From assembly GCF_000024965.1 (NCBI RefSeq), contig NC_013530.1, positions 868,001 to 932,000 on the forward strand: a stretch of DNA of 64,000 bases, written 5' to 3'. How positions within the stretch are numbered: the stretch's first letter is position 1; every line of letters begins with the position of its first letter. Position numbers and translations under genes: made by a program. Below the pieces are notes generated by a model. The model worked only from the letters and a program-made list of their open reading frames with translations, made no database searches and had not been told where the DNA came from. The stretch comes from Xylanimonas cellulosilytica DSM 15894 (GTDB taxonomy: Bacteria; Actinomycetota; Actinomycetes; Actinomycetales; Cellulomonadaceae). Shown one piece after another: positions 8,360 through 16,450 of this stretch.

Positions 8360-9847
8360 TCAGGCGGTCCTCTCTGCTTCGTCACACATGCGGGCCGATG
8401 TCGAGTACAGCTCCGCTTCGTCGGCATGCAGCATCGCCTGGACCAGGAACGACCGATCCCGGATCCGCCAGAGTCCTTGCCCGACGCCGAGTTGGGGGAG
8501 GAGTCCGGCCTCGGTCCGGTTGAGCCCGAGCGCCGAGGCGGTGGGCCCAAGCTGGTCGGTCTCTTGCCGGTAGATGATCCGCGTCTCGGCGTTGGCGAGC
8601 AGTGAGGACGCCAGCGCCCGCTGCGCGGACCCGGCGTCTCCGACGTTGTCGAGGTCGCTGAGCTTGTGGAACACGAGCATGTTCGCGATCCCGAAGTAGC
8701 GTGCCAAGCGCCAGTGTGCGTCCATGCGCCGCAGCAGGGCCGGGTGCTGCATGAGGCGCCAGGCCTCGTCGTACACGACCCACCGCTGGCCGCCGTCGGG
8801 GTCCATGAGTGCGCCCTCCATCCACGCGGACGCGCACGTCATGAGCAGGGAGAGCGCGGTGGAGTTCTCCGAGACGCGGGACAGGTCGAGGGACACCATC
8901 GGGGCGGTGGCGTCGAACCGGACGGTGGAAGGCCCGTCGAACATGCCGGCCAGGTCGCCGGCCACGAGCCGGCGCAGGGCGTGTCCGACGAGGCGTCCGT
9001 CGTCGAACAGTCGCGGGTCCGTGCCCGACGACGGTGTCAGCAGTCGGTCGACGACGACCGGCAGCACCGGCGTGGACGACGAATGCACCGCATCAAGGAG
9101 GGCGACGTCGACGGCGGTGTGCTCCAGCGGCGTGAGCGGTCGTCCGAGGACGGTCTCGGCGAGTGCGCCGATGAGGTCGCGTCGTCGGCCGGTGACCTGG
9201 GCGCGCCACTCGTCGTCGGCCAAGCCCAGGGGTCGGTGGCCTTCGTCGAGCGGGTTGAGGCGGTGGGGCAGGCCGGGGCCGAGGGCGATGACGGTGCCGC
9301 CGACGGCGCGGGCGACGGGGGTGTGTTCGCCCTTGGGGTCGCAGGGCACGTAGACGCGGCGCCCGAACGCGATCGAGCGCACATACAACGACTTGGCGAG
9401 CGACGACTTGCCGGCGCCGACGATGCCCGCGAGGACGACGTTCGGTGCGGTGATGAGCCCGCGCGCGTACAGGATCCATGGGTCGAACACGAAGGACGAC
9501 CCGGAGTAGAGGTCCTGCCCGACGAAGACGCCGTCGGCGCCGAGCCCGCCCTCGGCGAGGAACGGGTAGGCGCCCGCCCAGGTCGCGGAGGTGTCCTGGT
9601 GGCGTGGGAGCCGGAACCTCGTCGGCGTGCGGAGCGCGGCCGGGCGGTGTTCGCCCGCGGCGGGGAGCAAGACGGTGTTGCGGCGCTCGGCGCGCTCGGC
9701 GTCGAGCTTCGCCCGTGCCTCGGCGCGGCGGGCGGCTCGGTCGGCGGCGGCGAGGTCGGTCGCTGCGCGTCGTCGGGCCTTACGCAGACGGCGGCGTTCG
9801 CCCGGCGGGGAGACCAGCACCGCCGTGTGCAGCCTGGGTGCGTTCAC
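8360..9847 (-). CDS. VirB4-like conjugation ATPase (C-terminal ATPase portion)
   Basis: 495 aa from GTG9847, which overlaps the TGA of the upstream gene. After an Arg/Ala-rich charged N-terminus (residues 17-56) come the VirB4/TraC-type motor features: VFVGQDLYSGSSFVFDPW, Walker A GIVGAGKSS (141-149), PCDPKGEH, Walker B WVVYDEAWRLM (D360-E361) and MLVFHKLSDL. The large N-terminal domain of classical VirB4 is missing. The SCO6880-like protein at 19.3-20.8 kb probably supplies that role, as in other actinobacterial elements. It powers assembly of, or transport through, the mating channel. Confidence 0.88.
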   Translation of the reverse strand: MNAPRLHTAVLVSPPGERRRLRKARRRAATDLAAADRAARRAEARAKLDAERAERRNTVLLPAAGEHRPAALRTPTRFRLPRHQDTSATWAGAYPFLAEGGLGADGVFVGQDLYSGSSFVFDPWILYARGLITAPNVVLAGIVGAGKSSLAKSLYVRSIAFGRRVYVPCDPKGEHTPVARAVGGTVIALGPGLPHRLNPLDEGHRPLGLADDEWRAQVTGRRRDLIGALAETVLGRPLTPLEHTAVDVALLDAVHSSSTPVLPVVVDRLLTPSSGTDPRLFDDGRLVGHALRRLVAGDLAGMFDGPSTVRFDATAPMVSLDLSRVSENSTALSLLMTCASAWMEGALMDPDGGQRWVVYDEAWRLMQHPALLRRMDAHWRLARYFGIANMLVFHKLSDLDNVGDAGSAQRALASSLLANAETRIIYRQETDQLGPTASALGLNRTEAGLLPQLGVGQGLWRIRDRSFLVQAMLHADEAELYSTSARMCDEAERTA

Positions 9848-10287
9848 CGTGTGAACCCGATGTCGGCGCGCTTCATCGCGGGCAGCCTCCGTGCCGGGAC
9901 GTGCGTGGCACTGGGAGCGGGTGAGACGGGAGTGGTCTCGTCCCAGTCGATCTGGTTGGACAGGTACGCGGCCTGATCGAGGTGCCGGTACACGCCCGCC
10001 AGCGCGCGGGACGCCTGCTCGAACTCCGTCGCGGCGTTGAGCGCGAGGACCTTGCCCTTCGCGCCGCTCCCGGTGAACGCGGCGTGCGCCGCGGCGTAGT
10101 TGGCCTTGTGCGCCTCGGCGATCTGGTGGAGCGTCTTCGCGAGCCGCGACGTGATCGCCAGCAGGCTCCCCGTCGTCCAGGTCGCGTCGGACGGGTGGCC
10201 CCCCAGGTGCTCCGTGAGCGCCGCGAGGTCCCTCATTGCGTCCGACGCGTGCTGCGCGGACCCGACTGTCGTGTGGTCGCTTGACAC
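9844..10287 (-). CDS. Helical protein upstream of the VirB4 ATPase, unknown function
   Basis: 147 aa from GTG10287, placed 6 nt after GGGGAGG; an upstream in-frame GTG at 10314 lacks such a site. The sequence is largely helical and soluble (DAMRDLAALTEHLGG, ITSRLAKTLHQIAEAHKANY, FEQASRALAGVYRHLDQAAY). It resembles small actinobacterial transfer proteins encoded next to SCO6880/VirB4, but I do not recognise a named family. Stop and VirB4 start overlap (GTGA), so it is very likely part of the same machine. Confidence 0.7.
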   Translation of the reverse strand: MSSDHTTVGSAQHASDAMRDLAALTEHLGGHPSDATWTTGSLLAITSRLAKTLHQIAEAHKANYAAAHAAFTGSGAKGKVLALNAATEFEQASRALAGVYRHLDQAAYLSNQIDWDETTPVSPAPSATHVPARRLPAMKRADIGFTR

Positions 10288-10341
10288 GATGTGCCTCCCC
10301 GAGATGGTGGTCACCGGGCAGGTGCGCGGTCGTCGTCGGGC

Positions 10342-10914
10342 TCATCCCGACCCGACGGCGACGGCGAGGTACAGCCCGATGACGAGCCCCGGAGCGAACG
10401 CGATCCGATCCCGCCGTTGCCGCGCGAGATGCCACACCGCGACCGGAGTCTGGAGCAGGTTCGCGACGACCACGAACACGACGACCGTCTGCCAGCCGGA
10501 CCATCCGGCGACGAGTGCGAGGGTCGCCACCAGCTTCACATCACCGAGCCCCAGGTCCGCGAACCGCCACAACAACAGGTAGAAGAGCCCGACGGCGGCG
10601 GCAGCGACCGCAGCCCGCGCAAGGACGCCGGGCTCGGTGAACGCTCGCCCAGCGACAGCGACGACTGTCGCGGCGAGCACGGCCAGCGTGAGGCGGTTCG
10701 GGATCCGGTGCGTACGCGCGTCGATGATGGCGATCGCCGACAGCGGCGGTGCGATGAGGACGAGCGTCGCGACCAGCCAAGCGTCGCCACGAGTCGACGC
10801 GACCGTCAGTGCAGTCGCCGCCATGACGACGAGCGGTAGACCGCCCGCCGGCACGAACCGTCCCGTCGACGTTGCGCGGACCCCGCGTCGCACGGCCGTC
10901 GTCCCGTCGTCCAC
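10342..10914 (-). CDS. Prepilin peptidase (A24 family, TadV/CpaA-like)
   Basis: 190 aa. Aspartic membrane protease with both catalytic motifs: AIIDARTHRIPNRL (first Asp, followed by the R-I-PN motif) and FADLGLGDVKLVA (second Asp in GxGDxK). About six hydrophobic segments alternate with short loops. It would cleave the Flp pilin and TadE-like proteins encoded at 35.9-37.3 kb, which share the DDPERGS processing-site-like motif. It is 21 kb away from that locus, so the gene arrangement is split. No Shine-Dalgarno precedes GTG10914; a TACCTT box 6 nt upstream makes a leaderless transcript possible. Confidence 0.88.
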   Translation of the reverse strand: MDDGTTAVRRGVRATSTGRFVPAGGLPLVVMAATALTVASTRGDAWLVATLVLIAPPLSAIAIIDARTHRIPNRLTLAVLAATVVAVAGRAFTEPGVLARAAVAAAAVGLFYLLLWRFADLGLGDVKLVATLALVAGWSGWQTVVVFVVVANLLQTPVAVWHLARQRRDRIAFAPGLVIGLYLAVAVGSG

Positions 10915-11054
10915 GCAACCAAGGTAGGCACGCGCGATCCGGTGAGCACCGGCAGTCGAGAGATCCAGTGCCGCCGGTGCGGATGTCCGCTGGGGGGCGT
11001 CGCGTTGTTGCTGTCTCGCCGAGCGGTGCCCCTGCCGTGTGGTGGGACGCGAGC

Positions 11055-11215
11055 GTGGCGATACTGCACCAGGCGACGCTGACCCCGACGAAGACCGAGC
11101 TGATCGCGGCATGGCTGCCCGGCCAGCCCTGGTTCGACGGCGACGCCCCGCTGGTCGCGCAGGTCGGCGCCTACCGGTTCGACGACCCGGCCGGAGAGGT
11201 TGGCATCGAGTGCGG
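11055..11215 (+). pseudogene. Remnant of a maltokinase N-terminal cap-like domain gene
   Basis: From GTG11055 the frame reads VAILHQATLTPTKTELIAAW, then LPGQPW and GAYRFDDPAGEVGIE. This matches the start of the actinobacterial 'maltokinase N-terminal cap-like' proteins (about 180-200 aa). Similarity ends at about codon 55, after which the frame is unrelated Arg/Ser-rich sequence. It is a 5' fragment of a chromosomal-type gene, suggesting a recombination junction here. The rest of 10915-11405 shows no convincing gene. Confidence 0.5.
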
Positions 11216-11405
11216 GTCATCTCCGAGGCTGACACGCAGGTCGCGCTGTTCGCCGAGACGCCAGACGGTCCCGTACGCCACGACCCGACCATGCAGGTAC
11301 AAGCAACTGGCTGACCGCCACCGCGCCCGAGCGATCTCCCGCTTGTCGAACCGTTCGGCCAGCGTCAACACGGCATCGGGCGGACCAGATGTCCGACACT
11401 CGACC

Positions 11406-11798
11406 ATGCTCTGTTCGAAGCGCCGTCCGCACATCCGCCTTCCTCGACTCGCAGCAGCACTGCTCGTTCTGTGCACGCTGTCGTTCGGTCTCGTCTCCCC
11501 TGCGCAGGCATCAGCTCCGGAAGTCATGCCATTGAGTTCGGCTTCGTGTGCTGCTGGGCGCTTCTGCCTGTGGTCCGGCAGCATGTATAGCGGCGCGTTC
11601 TACGGCGCGACCGGCAACCAGAACGTGACCGGACTGTCGAGCGCGAAGTCGGTGTGGAACCGGTCCGGGCGAGCTGTCCGCGTGTTCTCGGGCGCCGGGG
11701 GTACGGGGACGTCGCAGTGCTTCGCGGCTGGGGTGCAGTCTGCGTCGGTGTCGGTGTCCGCCGGGTCGGTGCGGTTCTTGACAACGACGTCGTGCTAG
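11406..11798 (+). CDS. Secreted peptidase inhibitor I36-type Cys protein
   Basis: 130 aa. The N-terminus has a basic start (CSKRRPHIRLPRL), a hydrophobic core (AAALLVLCTLSFGLV) and an AxA site (AQASA), a typical Sec signal peptide. The mature part has the SCAAGRFCLWSGSMYSG motif seen in peptidase inhibitor family I36 / SMPI-like beta-gamma proteins, an aromatic middle and two more Cys towards the C-terminus. It is the first gene of cassette A and overlaps the ECF sigma gene (GTGCTAG). Whether it inhibits proteases or acts as a toxin or antimicrobial is not determined by sequence. Start choice is uncertain because the ribosome site is weak. Confidence 0.7.
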   Translation: MLCSKRRPHIRLPRLAAALLVLCTLSFGLVSPAQASAPEVMPLSSASCAAGRFCLWSGSMYSGAFYGATGNQNVTGLSSAKSVWNRSGRAVRVFSGAGGTGTSQCFAAGVQSASVSVSAGSVRFLTTTSC

Positions 11799-12355
11799 AT
11801 CGCTTCCGTCACGGCCCTGACCCTTGGGCTGAGTTCGAGGAGTTCGCGCGTTGCGTGTACTCCGGTCTTCACGGGTACGTGCTGCGCCAGGTCGGCCCGA
11901 ACGACGTCGACGACGTCGTCTCCGAGGCGTTCACGGTGGCGTGGGATCGCTGGAATGACCGCCCACCAACGGCAGATCGCTGCCGGGCGTGGGCGTTCGG
12001 CATTGCACACAACAAGATTCTCGAGCTGCACCGTGCCCATGCTCGGGAGCACCGCGTCACGGCTGCTGTCGCCGCGCAGCCGCTTTGCGTGTCAGCGGCC
12101 GTAGAAGATGTCGTTGCCACGGGCCGGGTGCTGCGATTGCTCAGCGAGCTGCCCGTGCATGAACGGGCGTCGGTGTATCTGGTGACGATCTGCGGGTTCA
12201 CCCTCGCCGAGGCCGGGGAGATCCTGGGACACCCCACCTCGACGATCAGCGCACGGGTCACCCGTGCGCTGCAGCGGCTGCGCCCTCTCGCCCACGCCGA
12301 GGTGGCGCTCGTCGGCGCGCAGATGGAAGGGAGCGGTCGTGGCTGCGGACGATGA
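11792..12355 (+). CDS. ECF-type RNA polymerase sigma factor (cassette A)
   Basis: 187 aa. Region 2 is visible as FEEFARCVYSGLHGYVLRQV...VDDVVSEAFTVAWDRWNDR with RAWAFGIAHNKILELHR. Region 4 is LSELPVHERASVYLVTICGF, LAEAGEILGHPTSTISARVT and RALQRLRP. GTG11792 overlaps the stop of the I36 gene. It is followed by a CU044_5270 protein starting at 12339, the standard sigma/partner pair in actinobacteria. It probably controls cassette A in response to an envelope signal. No -35/-10 pair shared between cassettes could be convincingly identified by eye. Confidence 0.85.
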   Translation: MLDRFRHGPDPWAEFEEFARCVYSGLHGYVLRQVGPNDVDDVVSEAFTVAWDRWNDRPPTADRCRAWAFGIAHNKILELHRAHAREHRVTAAVAAQPLCVSAAVEDVVATGRVLRLLSELPVHERASVYLVTICGFTLAEAGEILGHPTSTISARVTRALQRLRPLAHAEVALVGAQMEGSGRGCGR

Positions 12356-13406
12356 ACAGGTTGTCGCCGAGCTGCGTGCGCTCCTGCATGAGCAGGGCGT
12401 GTTGCCGTTGCCGGCTGAGCATCGCCCGGATCCGGACGAGGTCGAGCGGATGCTGTGGCGGATCCGTGCCGCCGATCGGCGCCGCACGGTCGCCCGGGGG
12501 GCGTGGCTGGCGTCGGCAGCCGCCGTGGTGACCGCAGTCACGCTCGCGGTGACCGTGGTGTTCGGGTCGGCTCCCGCGGTGGCGTTCCCCGCGCCGCTGG
12601 AGTACACGATCTCCACCCCGCAGGGCGCGGCGGATGCTCCAGCCGCGTACGAGGAGCTTCGTGCGGCGGCGCTGGCCGCACGGAACCACCCGCTGTCGGT
12701 CACCGGAGACGTGCACTACGTCGCACGTTCGGGCTGGCTGGTGTCCGTGCATGCGGGCGACGACGTCGAAGCCGACCTGATCCCGACCGTCACGCAGGTG
12801 TGGCTGGGACCGGACGGGTCGGCGCGCATGGACCAGTCGCGCGGTGCGGCCCTCGACCTGGACGGCCTGCTCAAGTCGACCGACCCCGCGGCGCCGGGCG
12901 TGTTGGAGTCCACCGACACCGCCGGTGCCGGGACCTTCGACCCGCACCTGCCCGGCACGCTGCCGCGAGACCGGCAGACCCTGCGCGCAGCCCTCCTGGA
13001 CCGTTCGGCGTTGCCTGCCACCGCAAGCGTTGAGGAGCGGTCCTGGGCACTCGCCGCCCAGATCGCGGACCTTCATGGTCTCTACGTGATCCCACCCGAC
13101 CTGGCCGCCGCCATGTGGGAAGTCCTCGCCGACGAACCCGCGGTCCGTCACCTCGGACTCACCACGGCACGCGACGGACGACCAGTCCACGGGTTCGCCG
13201 TCGCCTGGGACCGGCCCGACACCGGTACTCACCAGGTCTTCGTGCTCCACGTCTCCACGACCACCGGTCAGCTCATCGGCACCGAGACCGTCACCGTGGC
13301 GGACCCCGCACTCGACATCACCGAACCCACCGTCACCGGGTTCGAAGTCTGGCTCCGCACCGGAATGGTCGAAACGATCGGCGCACCCGCAATACCCGGC
13401 CAGTGA
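12339..13406 (+). CDS. CU044_5270 family membrane protein, probable sigma partner (cassette A)
   Basis: 355 aa from GTG12339 (GGAAGGGAGC upstream), overlapping the sigma gene by 17 bp. A cytoplasmic N-terminus of about 60 residues (ELRALLHEQGVLPLPAEH, VERMLWRIRAADRRR) precedes one transmembrane helix (about 64-85, AVVTAVTLAVTVVFG). A large exported domain follows (VWLGPDGSARMDQ, GLYVIPPDLAAAMWEV, VFVLHVSTTTGQLIGTETV). This layout fits the CU044_5270 family found beside ECF sigma factors; an anti-sigma role is inferred from position, not demonstrated. The cassette C homologue is at 57.9-59.0 kb. Confidence 0.8.
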   Translation: MAADDEQVVAELRALLHEQGVLPLPAEHRPDPDEVERMLWRIRAADRRRTVARGAWLASAAAVVTAVTLAVTVVFGSAPAVAFPAPLEYTISTPQGAADAPAAYEELRAAALAARNHPLSVTGDVHYVARSGWLVSVHAGDDVEADLIPTVTQVWLGPDGSARMDQSRGAALDLDGLLKSTDPAAPGVLESTDTAGAGTFDPHLPGTLPRDRQTLRAALLDRSALPATASVEERSWALAAQIADLHGLYVIPPDLAAAMWEVLADEPAVRHLGLTTARDGRPVHGFAVAWDRPDTGTHQVFVLHVSTTTGQLIGTETVTVADPALDITEPTVTGFEVWLRTGMVETIGAPAIPGQ

Positions 13407-13463
13407 GTGACGCACGCCATACGAGATCGTGCGTAAATCCGGGGCCTAGATGTCACGTACAGG

Positions 13464-13490
13464 GTGAGCGGGCCAACCGGCCCCGCTCAC
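13464..13490 (+). terminator. Hairpin between the sigma operon and the peptide genes
   Basis: GTGAGCGGG (13464-13472) pairs exactly with CCCGCTCAC (13482-13490) around a 9-nt spacer that can itself pair partly (GCC/GGC). There is no T-run, as is usual in GC-rich actinobacteria. Located 57 bp after the CU044_5270 stop and 40 bp before the 49-aa ORF; it may end sigma-operon transcription or regulate the peptide genes. Confidence 0.5.
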
Positions 13491-13530
13491 ATCGGGCCCA
13501 AAAGCCCCGTCGTTCGGCAAGAGGACAGTC

Positions 13531-13680
13531 ATGGACATCACGAAGAGTCGTGGGTCAGTGACTCCAGTCATCGTTGCAGCAGTGCTCGCAACGGCACTGG
13601 GTGCGACTCTGGCCGACGCCGCCGATACCGACTATCGGCGGGCCATACCGCCGTACCGCTGGCGACGCAGCGAACGGTGA
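13531..13680 (+). CDS. 49-aa small ORF with signal-like N-terminus (cassette A)
   Basis: ATG13531 follows AGAGGAC at a good distance and opens a 49-residue peptide: MDITKSRGSVTPV, then a hydrophobic core IVAAVLATALGATLADA with an A-D-A-A possible signal peptidase site, then DTDYRRAIPPYRWRRSER. The predicted mature tail is strongly basic and aromatic (YRR, PPYRWRR), like an antimicrobial or receptor-binding peptide. It ends 32 bp before the I36 gene, which has its own AAGGAG, so the two are probably co-transcribed. Equally it could be a leader peptide. No family recognised. Confidence 0.5.
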   Translation: MDITKSRGSVTPVIVAAVLATALGATLADAADTDYRRAIPPYRWRRSER

Positions 13681-13712
13681 CCGTAGGGGAAGACCGGAAC
13701 GAAGGAGTGAAC

Positions 13713-14162
13713 ATGGGTTTGACAAGACACAGGGCAGTCACGGCCGGGATCTCGCTGCTGGCTGCGCTCGGGCTCACGGCCGCGGTCGCGCCATCGGCAA
13801 GTGCGGGGCCGGGATGCGCAGTGGGGCGCACGTGCGTGTGGGACGGGGATGACTACTCGGGTGCATCCGCATCGATCCTGAACAACAACAAGACCTGGTC
13901 ATGGGCCATGACGGATGGCAAGGCTGCCAACAACCGCGTCCAGTCCGTCTCGACGGGTGACCTCACCTCGTGCCGGGTCTTCTTCTACGACGACGAGAAC
14001 TTCGCCCTGGGGCTGCACTACACGTACTTCTTCGACCGGGGCGACGGCCGCGTGAACTCTGACCCGTACCTGGCTAACGGCGGCGGCGCGGGGTCCTACG
14101 CTGGCCAGAACTGGGCCAACAAGTTCAGCTCGAACCAGTACATCGCTGGCTGCACGGCATAG
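13713..14162 (+). CDS. Secreted I36/beta-gamma-crystallin-like protein (cassette A)
   Basis: 149 aa with a clear signal peptide (LTRHRAVTAGISLLAALGL, then TAAVAPSASAG). The mature domain starts PGCAVGRTCVWDGDDYSGA and continues with aromatic strands (KTWSWAMTDG, CRVFFYDDENFALG, YTYFFDRGDGRV) and a last Cys near the C-terminus (IAGCTA). The CxxGxxCxW/Y...Y(S)G pattern is shared with the proteins at 11406 and 57463 and resembles peptidase inhibitor family I36 and Streptomyces killer-toxin-like beta-gamma folds. GAAGGAG precedes ATG13713. A strong hairpin follows directly, then the exporter genes. Confidence 0.75.
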   Translation: MGLTRHRAVTAGISLLAALGLTAAVAPSASAGPGCAVGRTCVWDGDDYSGASASILNNNKTWSWAMTDGKAANNRVQSVSTGDLTSCRVFFYDDENFALGLHYTYFFDRGDGRVNSDPYLANGGGAGSYAGQNWANKFSSNQYIAGCTA

Positions 14163-14174
14163 AACGATGGCAAT

Positions 14175-14205
14175 GGGACGGCGGGGCAGGACGCCCCGCC
14201 GTCCC
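14175..14205 (+). terminator. Strong stem-loop between peptide and exporter genes (cassette A)
   Basis: A perfect 13-bp stem, GGGACGGCGGGGC (14175-14187) with GCCCCGCCGTCCC (14193-14205), closes a 5-nt loop; TTGAT follows. It lies 12 bp after the I36 stop and 27 bp before the lipoprotein start. A partial terminator or processing hairpin here would make peptide mRNA more abundant than exporter mRNA. Confidence 0.75.
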
Positions 14206-14231
14206 TTGATCGTGAGGAGAAGGGCGAAGTG

Positions 14232-15191
14232 ATGCGACGAGCACGAAACATGGCCTTGGGTGTGGCGTTGGCGATCGCGCTGGCAGGATGTTCTGGGATC
14301 GGTGGACCGAGCATGGATCCGATCGCCGACTTCCCGGATGCGATCGCTCCGATCATCAATGCGGAGACAGGCGAGGTGGCCCGCGGTTCGTTCCGGTTCG
14401 CTCCGAGCTTCTTCGATGACAACAATCTCGCGAACGTGGCGGAGCACGCCTACGTCTCCTGCCTTCGGGAGAACGGTTACGAGAATGACCAGACGCGCTG
14501 GCGACCGGCCGATGACGTTATGAAAAATGACTCGTTAGCTGGGGTGTGGCGGGTCGAGGATGCTGAGCGGTTTGCGTTCGTGCGCGCGATGTCTGCTGCG
14601 GACATGGTGCTGAACGACGTCGAGAACGCGGTCCTGAGCGACGCGGAGCGTGCGGAGGCTCAGGCGCAGGTGGACAGGATGCGCGAGGTGCTCGAAGCCA
14701 GGAACAGTGCTAGGCAGACGGAGGCGTTCAAGGCTGCTGATGCCGTGTGTGATGAGGATCCTGAGGTCGTGAGGTGGCGGGGACTGCAGGCCGGGGCGGG
14801 CAAGGCGAACGCGGGCCCGTGGTGGGAGGAGTTCGATCAGGCGATGATTCGGGCGTTCGAGGGCCCGCGCATGACCGTGATCGAGGATGACTTCGCAGCC
14901 TGTCTCGAAGCGTCCGGGGCTCGTGGGGTTGATCCGCAGATGCGTGGGTATGACAAGAGGTTTGCTGTCGAGGGCCAGGATTTCCGTGTCGACGAGCAGC
15001 AGATCACGCTGGCACTGATCGCGGTGCAGTGCAAGGCGTCGATCAACGGTGTCGAGCGGATGATGAACCTGGTCGCTGAGTATGAGGCGCCGGTCTATCT
15101 GAAGTACCGGGCCGAGCTCGACGAGCGGGTGGCCGAGGTCGCCGATGAGCGGGCTGCGGTGGCCGAGTACTGGGCGAGGCACGCGGAGTGA
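14232..15191 (+). CDS. Cassette A lipoprotein
   Basis: 319 aa from ATG14232 (GAGGAG upstream; an in-frame GTG sits 3 nt earlier). The lipobox ALAGCSG follows a hydrophobic core (MALGVALAIALAGC), so it is probably lipidated and surface-anchored. The body is helical and acidic, with repeated Cys-containing motifs YVSCLRENGYE and FAACLEASGARG and a coiled-coil-like C-terminus (ELDERVAEVADERAAVAEY). The CLxxxG motif recurs in the cassette B lipoprotein (VACLEERGV), linking the two cassettes. Its stop overlaps the fusion-protein GTG. Likely an accessory of the exporter or an immunity-type protein; function unproven. Confidence 0.8.
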   Translation: MRRARNMALGVALAIALAGCSGIGGPSMDPIADFPDAIAPIINAETGEVARGSFRFAPSFFDDNNLANVAEHAYVSCLRENGYENDQTRWRPADDVMKNDSLAGVWRVEDAERFAFVRAMSAADMVLNDVENAVLSDAERAEAQAQVDRMREVLEARNSARQTEAFKAADAVCDEDPEVVRWRGLQAGAGKANAGPWWEEFDQAMIRAFEGPRMTVIEDDFAACLEASGARGVDPQMRGYDKRFAVEGQDFRVDEQQITLALIAVQCKASINGVERMMNLVAEYEAPVYLKYRAELDERVAEVADERAAVAEYWARHAE

Positions 15192-16450
15192 GCCGGGCCG
15201 GTGGTGGGCATCGGTGGCTGGTGCTGTGGGTCGCCGCCACGTTGATCGTGGGCGCAGCCGGGTACTTCGCGGGCGGGCTGGTGCGGTCCCCGTACGCGGA
15301 CGCCGCGCAGGCCGCCGGCCAGAGCCCGTGGACGACCACCGAGGTCGTCGAGCGGGACTTCTCTGCCTCGCCTGCGTCCGCGCGCGGCAGCCTCTCGCTG
15401 GGCGGAACGGTGCAGATCCCCGTCCCGGCCACGTCCGAGGCGCGTGCGGTCGTGACCGCGCTGGGCGTCGAGGCGGGCGCACCCTTGACGCCGGGCGCCG
15501 TCGTGGCGGTCGTTTCGGGGCGCCCCTTGTTCGGCCTGGTGCTTGACATTCCGATGTACCGCGACCTTGTGCCGGGCATGAAAGGTCCTGACGTAGAGGC
15601 GGTGCAGCGCTCGCTCGCCGGTCTGGGCCTGTACTCCGGTCGCATCGACGGCCATTTCGGTCGGGGCACCTCGGCTGCTGTCGCGGCGCTGTACAAGAGG
15701 GCCGGCCACGAGCCGCCGGCCAAGGTGCCCTACGTTGACGCGAACGGGGATCCTGCCACGCCTGTTCCGGTCACCACGCCGGATCCGGTCACCACGCCGG
15801 ATCCGGTCACCACGCCGGATCCGGAGGCAGCCTCGACCGAGGTCGCGCCGCCGCCGCCGGTGGTGGTGCCGACCGGAGTGCCGCTGCCGATGTCGGAGGT
15901 GAGCCCGATCCCTGCCGGGGAGGCGGTCGTGACCGCGACAGCCGCGGTGGGGCAGGTCATGGCGGAGGGTGACGTGCTGGTCACGGCACGCACCGGCCGC
16001 CCGTTCATCACCGCTCGCGTCTCGGTGGCGGACAAGGACGCGTTCGCCGCCGGTGAGGGCGTCGATGTGCAGATCGTTGGCGGCGCGAGCTTTCCCGCGC
16101 TGATCGCCTCCGTCTCGGAGTTCCGGCAGGCCACCGATGAGGGGGCGCCGCCCGGCTACGACCTGCGCGTCGAGCTGGACCCGGCGCAGGTGGCCGACGT
16201 CGCCGACGGCGTCGTGGTGACGGTCGAGCCGGCCGCTTCCGGTCAGACGTACCGTTCGCTCGGGCTGCCGCTCGCCGCGATCCGCCAGGTGGCAGGCGCG
16301 TCCGTCGTCGTGCTGGACGAGACCGGTGCGGCCGTGCCCGTCACCACCGGGCTGGTCAACGACGGCTGGGTCCAGCTCGTCGACGCACCCGGCCTGGCCG
16401 CCGGCACGGGGGTCCGGATCGGCGGACCGGACGGTCCGGCCGATGACTGA
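15188..16450 (+). CDS. Membrane-fusion protein with peptidoglycan-binding domain (cassette A)
   Basis: 420 aa. An N-terminal membrane anchor (VLWVAATLIVGAAGYFAGG) is followed by lipoyl/barrel-sandwich-like strands (VEAGAPLTPGAVVAVVSGRP). A PG_binding_1 domain lies at about 130-178 (GPDVEAVQRSLAGLGLYSG, IDGHFGRGTSAAVAALY), then a Pro-rich linker with VTTPDP three times, and a C-terminal barrel (VTARTGRPFITARVSVADKD). In Gram-positives such proteins bridge the ABC permease and the cell wall. It sits in the order lipoprotein, fusion protein, ATPase, permease, with overlapping starts and stops. Cassette B has the same architecture. Confidence 0.87.
   Translation: MSRAGGGHRWLVLWVAATLIVGAAGYFAGGLVRSPYADAAQAAGQSPWTTTEVVERDFSASPASARGSLSLGGTVQIPVPATSEARAVVTALGVEAGAPLTPGAVVAVVSGRPLFGLVLDIPMYRDLVPGMKGPDVEAVQRSLAGLGLYSGRIDGHFGRGTSAAVAALYKRAGHEPPAKVPYVDANGDPATPVPVTTPDPVTTPDPVTTPDPEAASTEVAPPPPVVVPTGVPLPMSEVSPIPAGEAVVTATAAVGQVMAEGDVLVTARTGRPFITARVSVADKDAFAAGEGVDVQIVGGASFPALIASVSEFRQATDEGAPPGYDLRVELDPAQVADVADGVVVTVEPAASGQTYRSLGLPLAAIRQVAGASVVVLDETGAAVPVTTGLVNDGWVQLVDAPGLAAGTGVRIGGPDGPADD
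15767..15820 (+). repeat. Three tandem 18-bp repeats encoding VTTPDP
   Basis: The unit CCGGTCACCACGCCGGAT occurs three times in a row (15767, 15785, 15803), encoding PVTTPD steps in the linker of the fusion protein. In-frame length allows copy-number change without frameshift, so linker length may vary between strains. Confidence 0.9.

Noticed and set aside
15767-15820. Three direct repeats considered as a CRISPR or iteron
   Set aside because: Contiguous, in frame and coding (VTTPDP) with no spacers.
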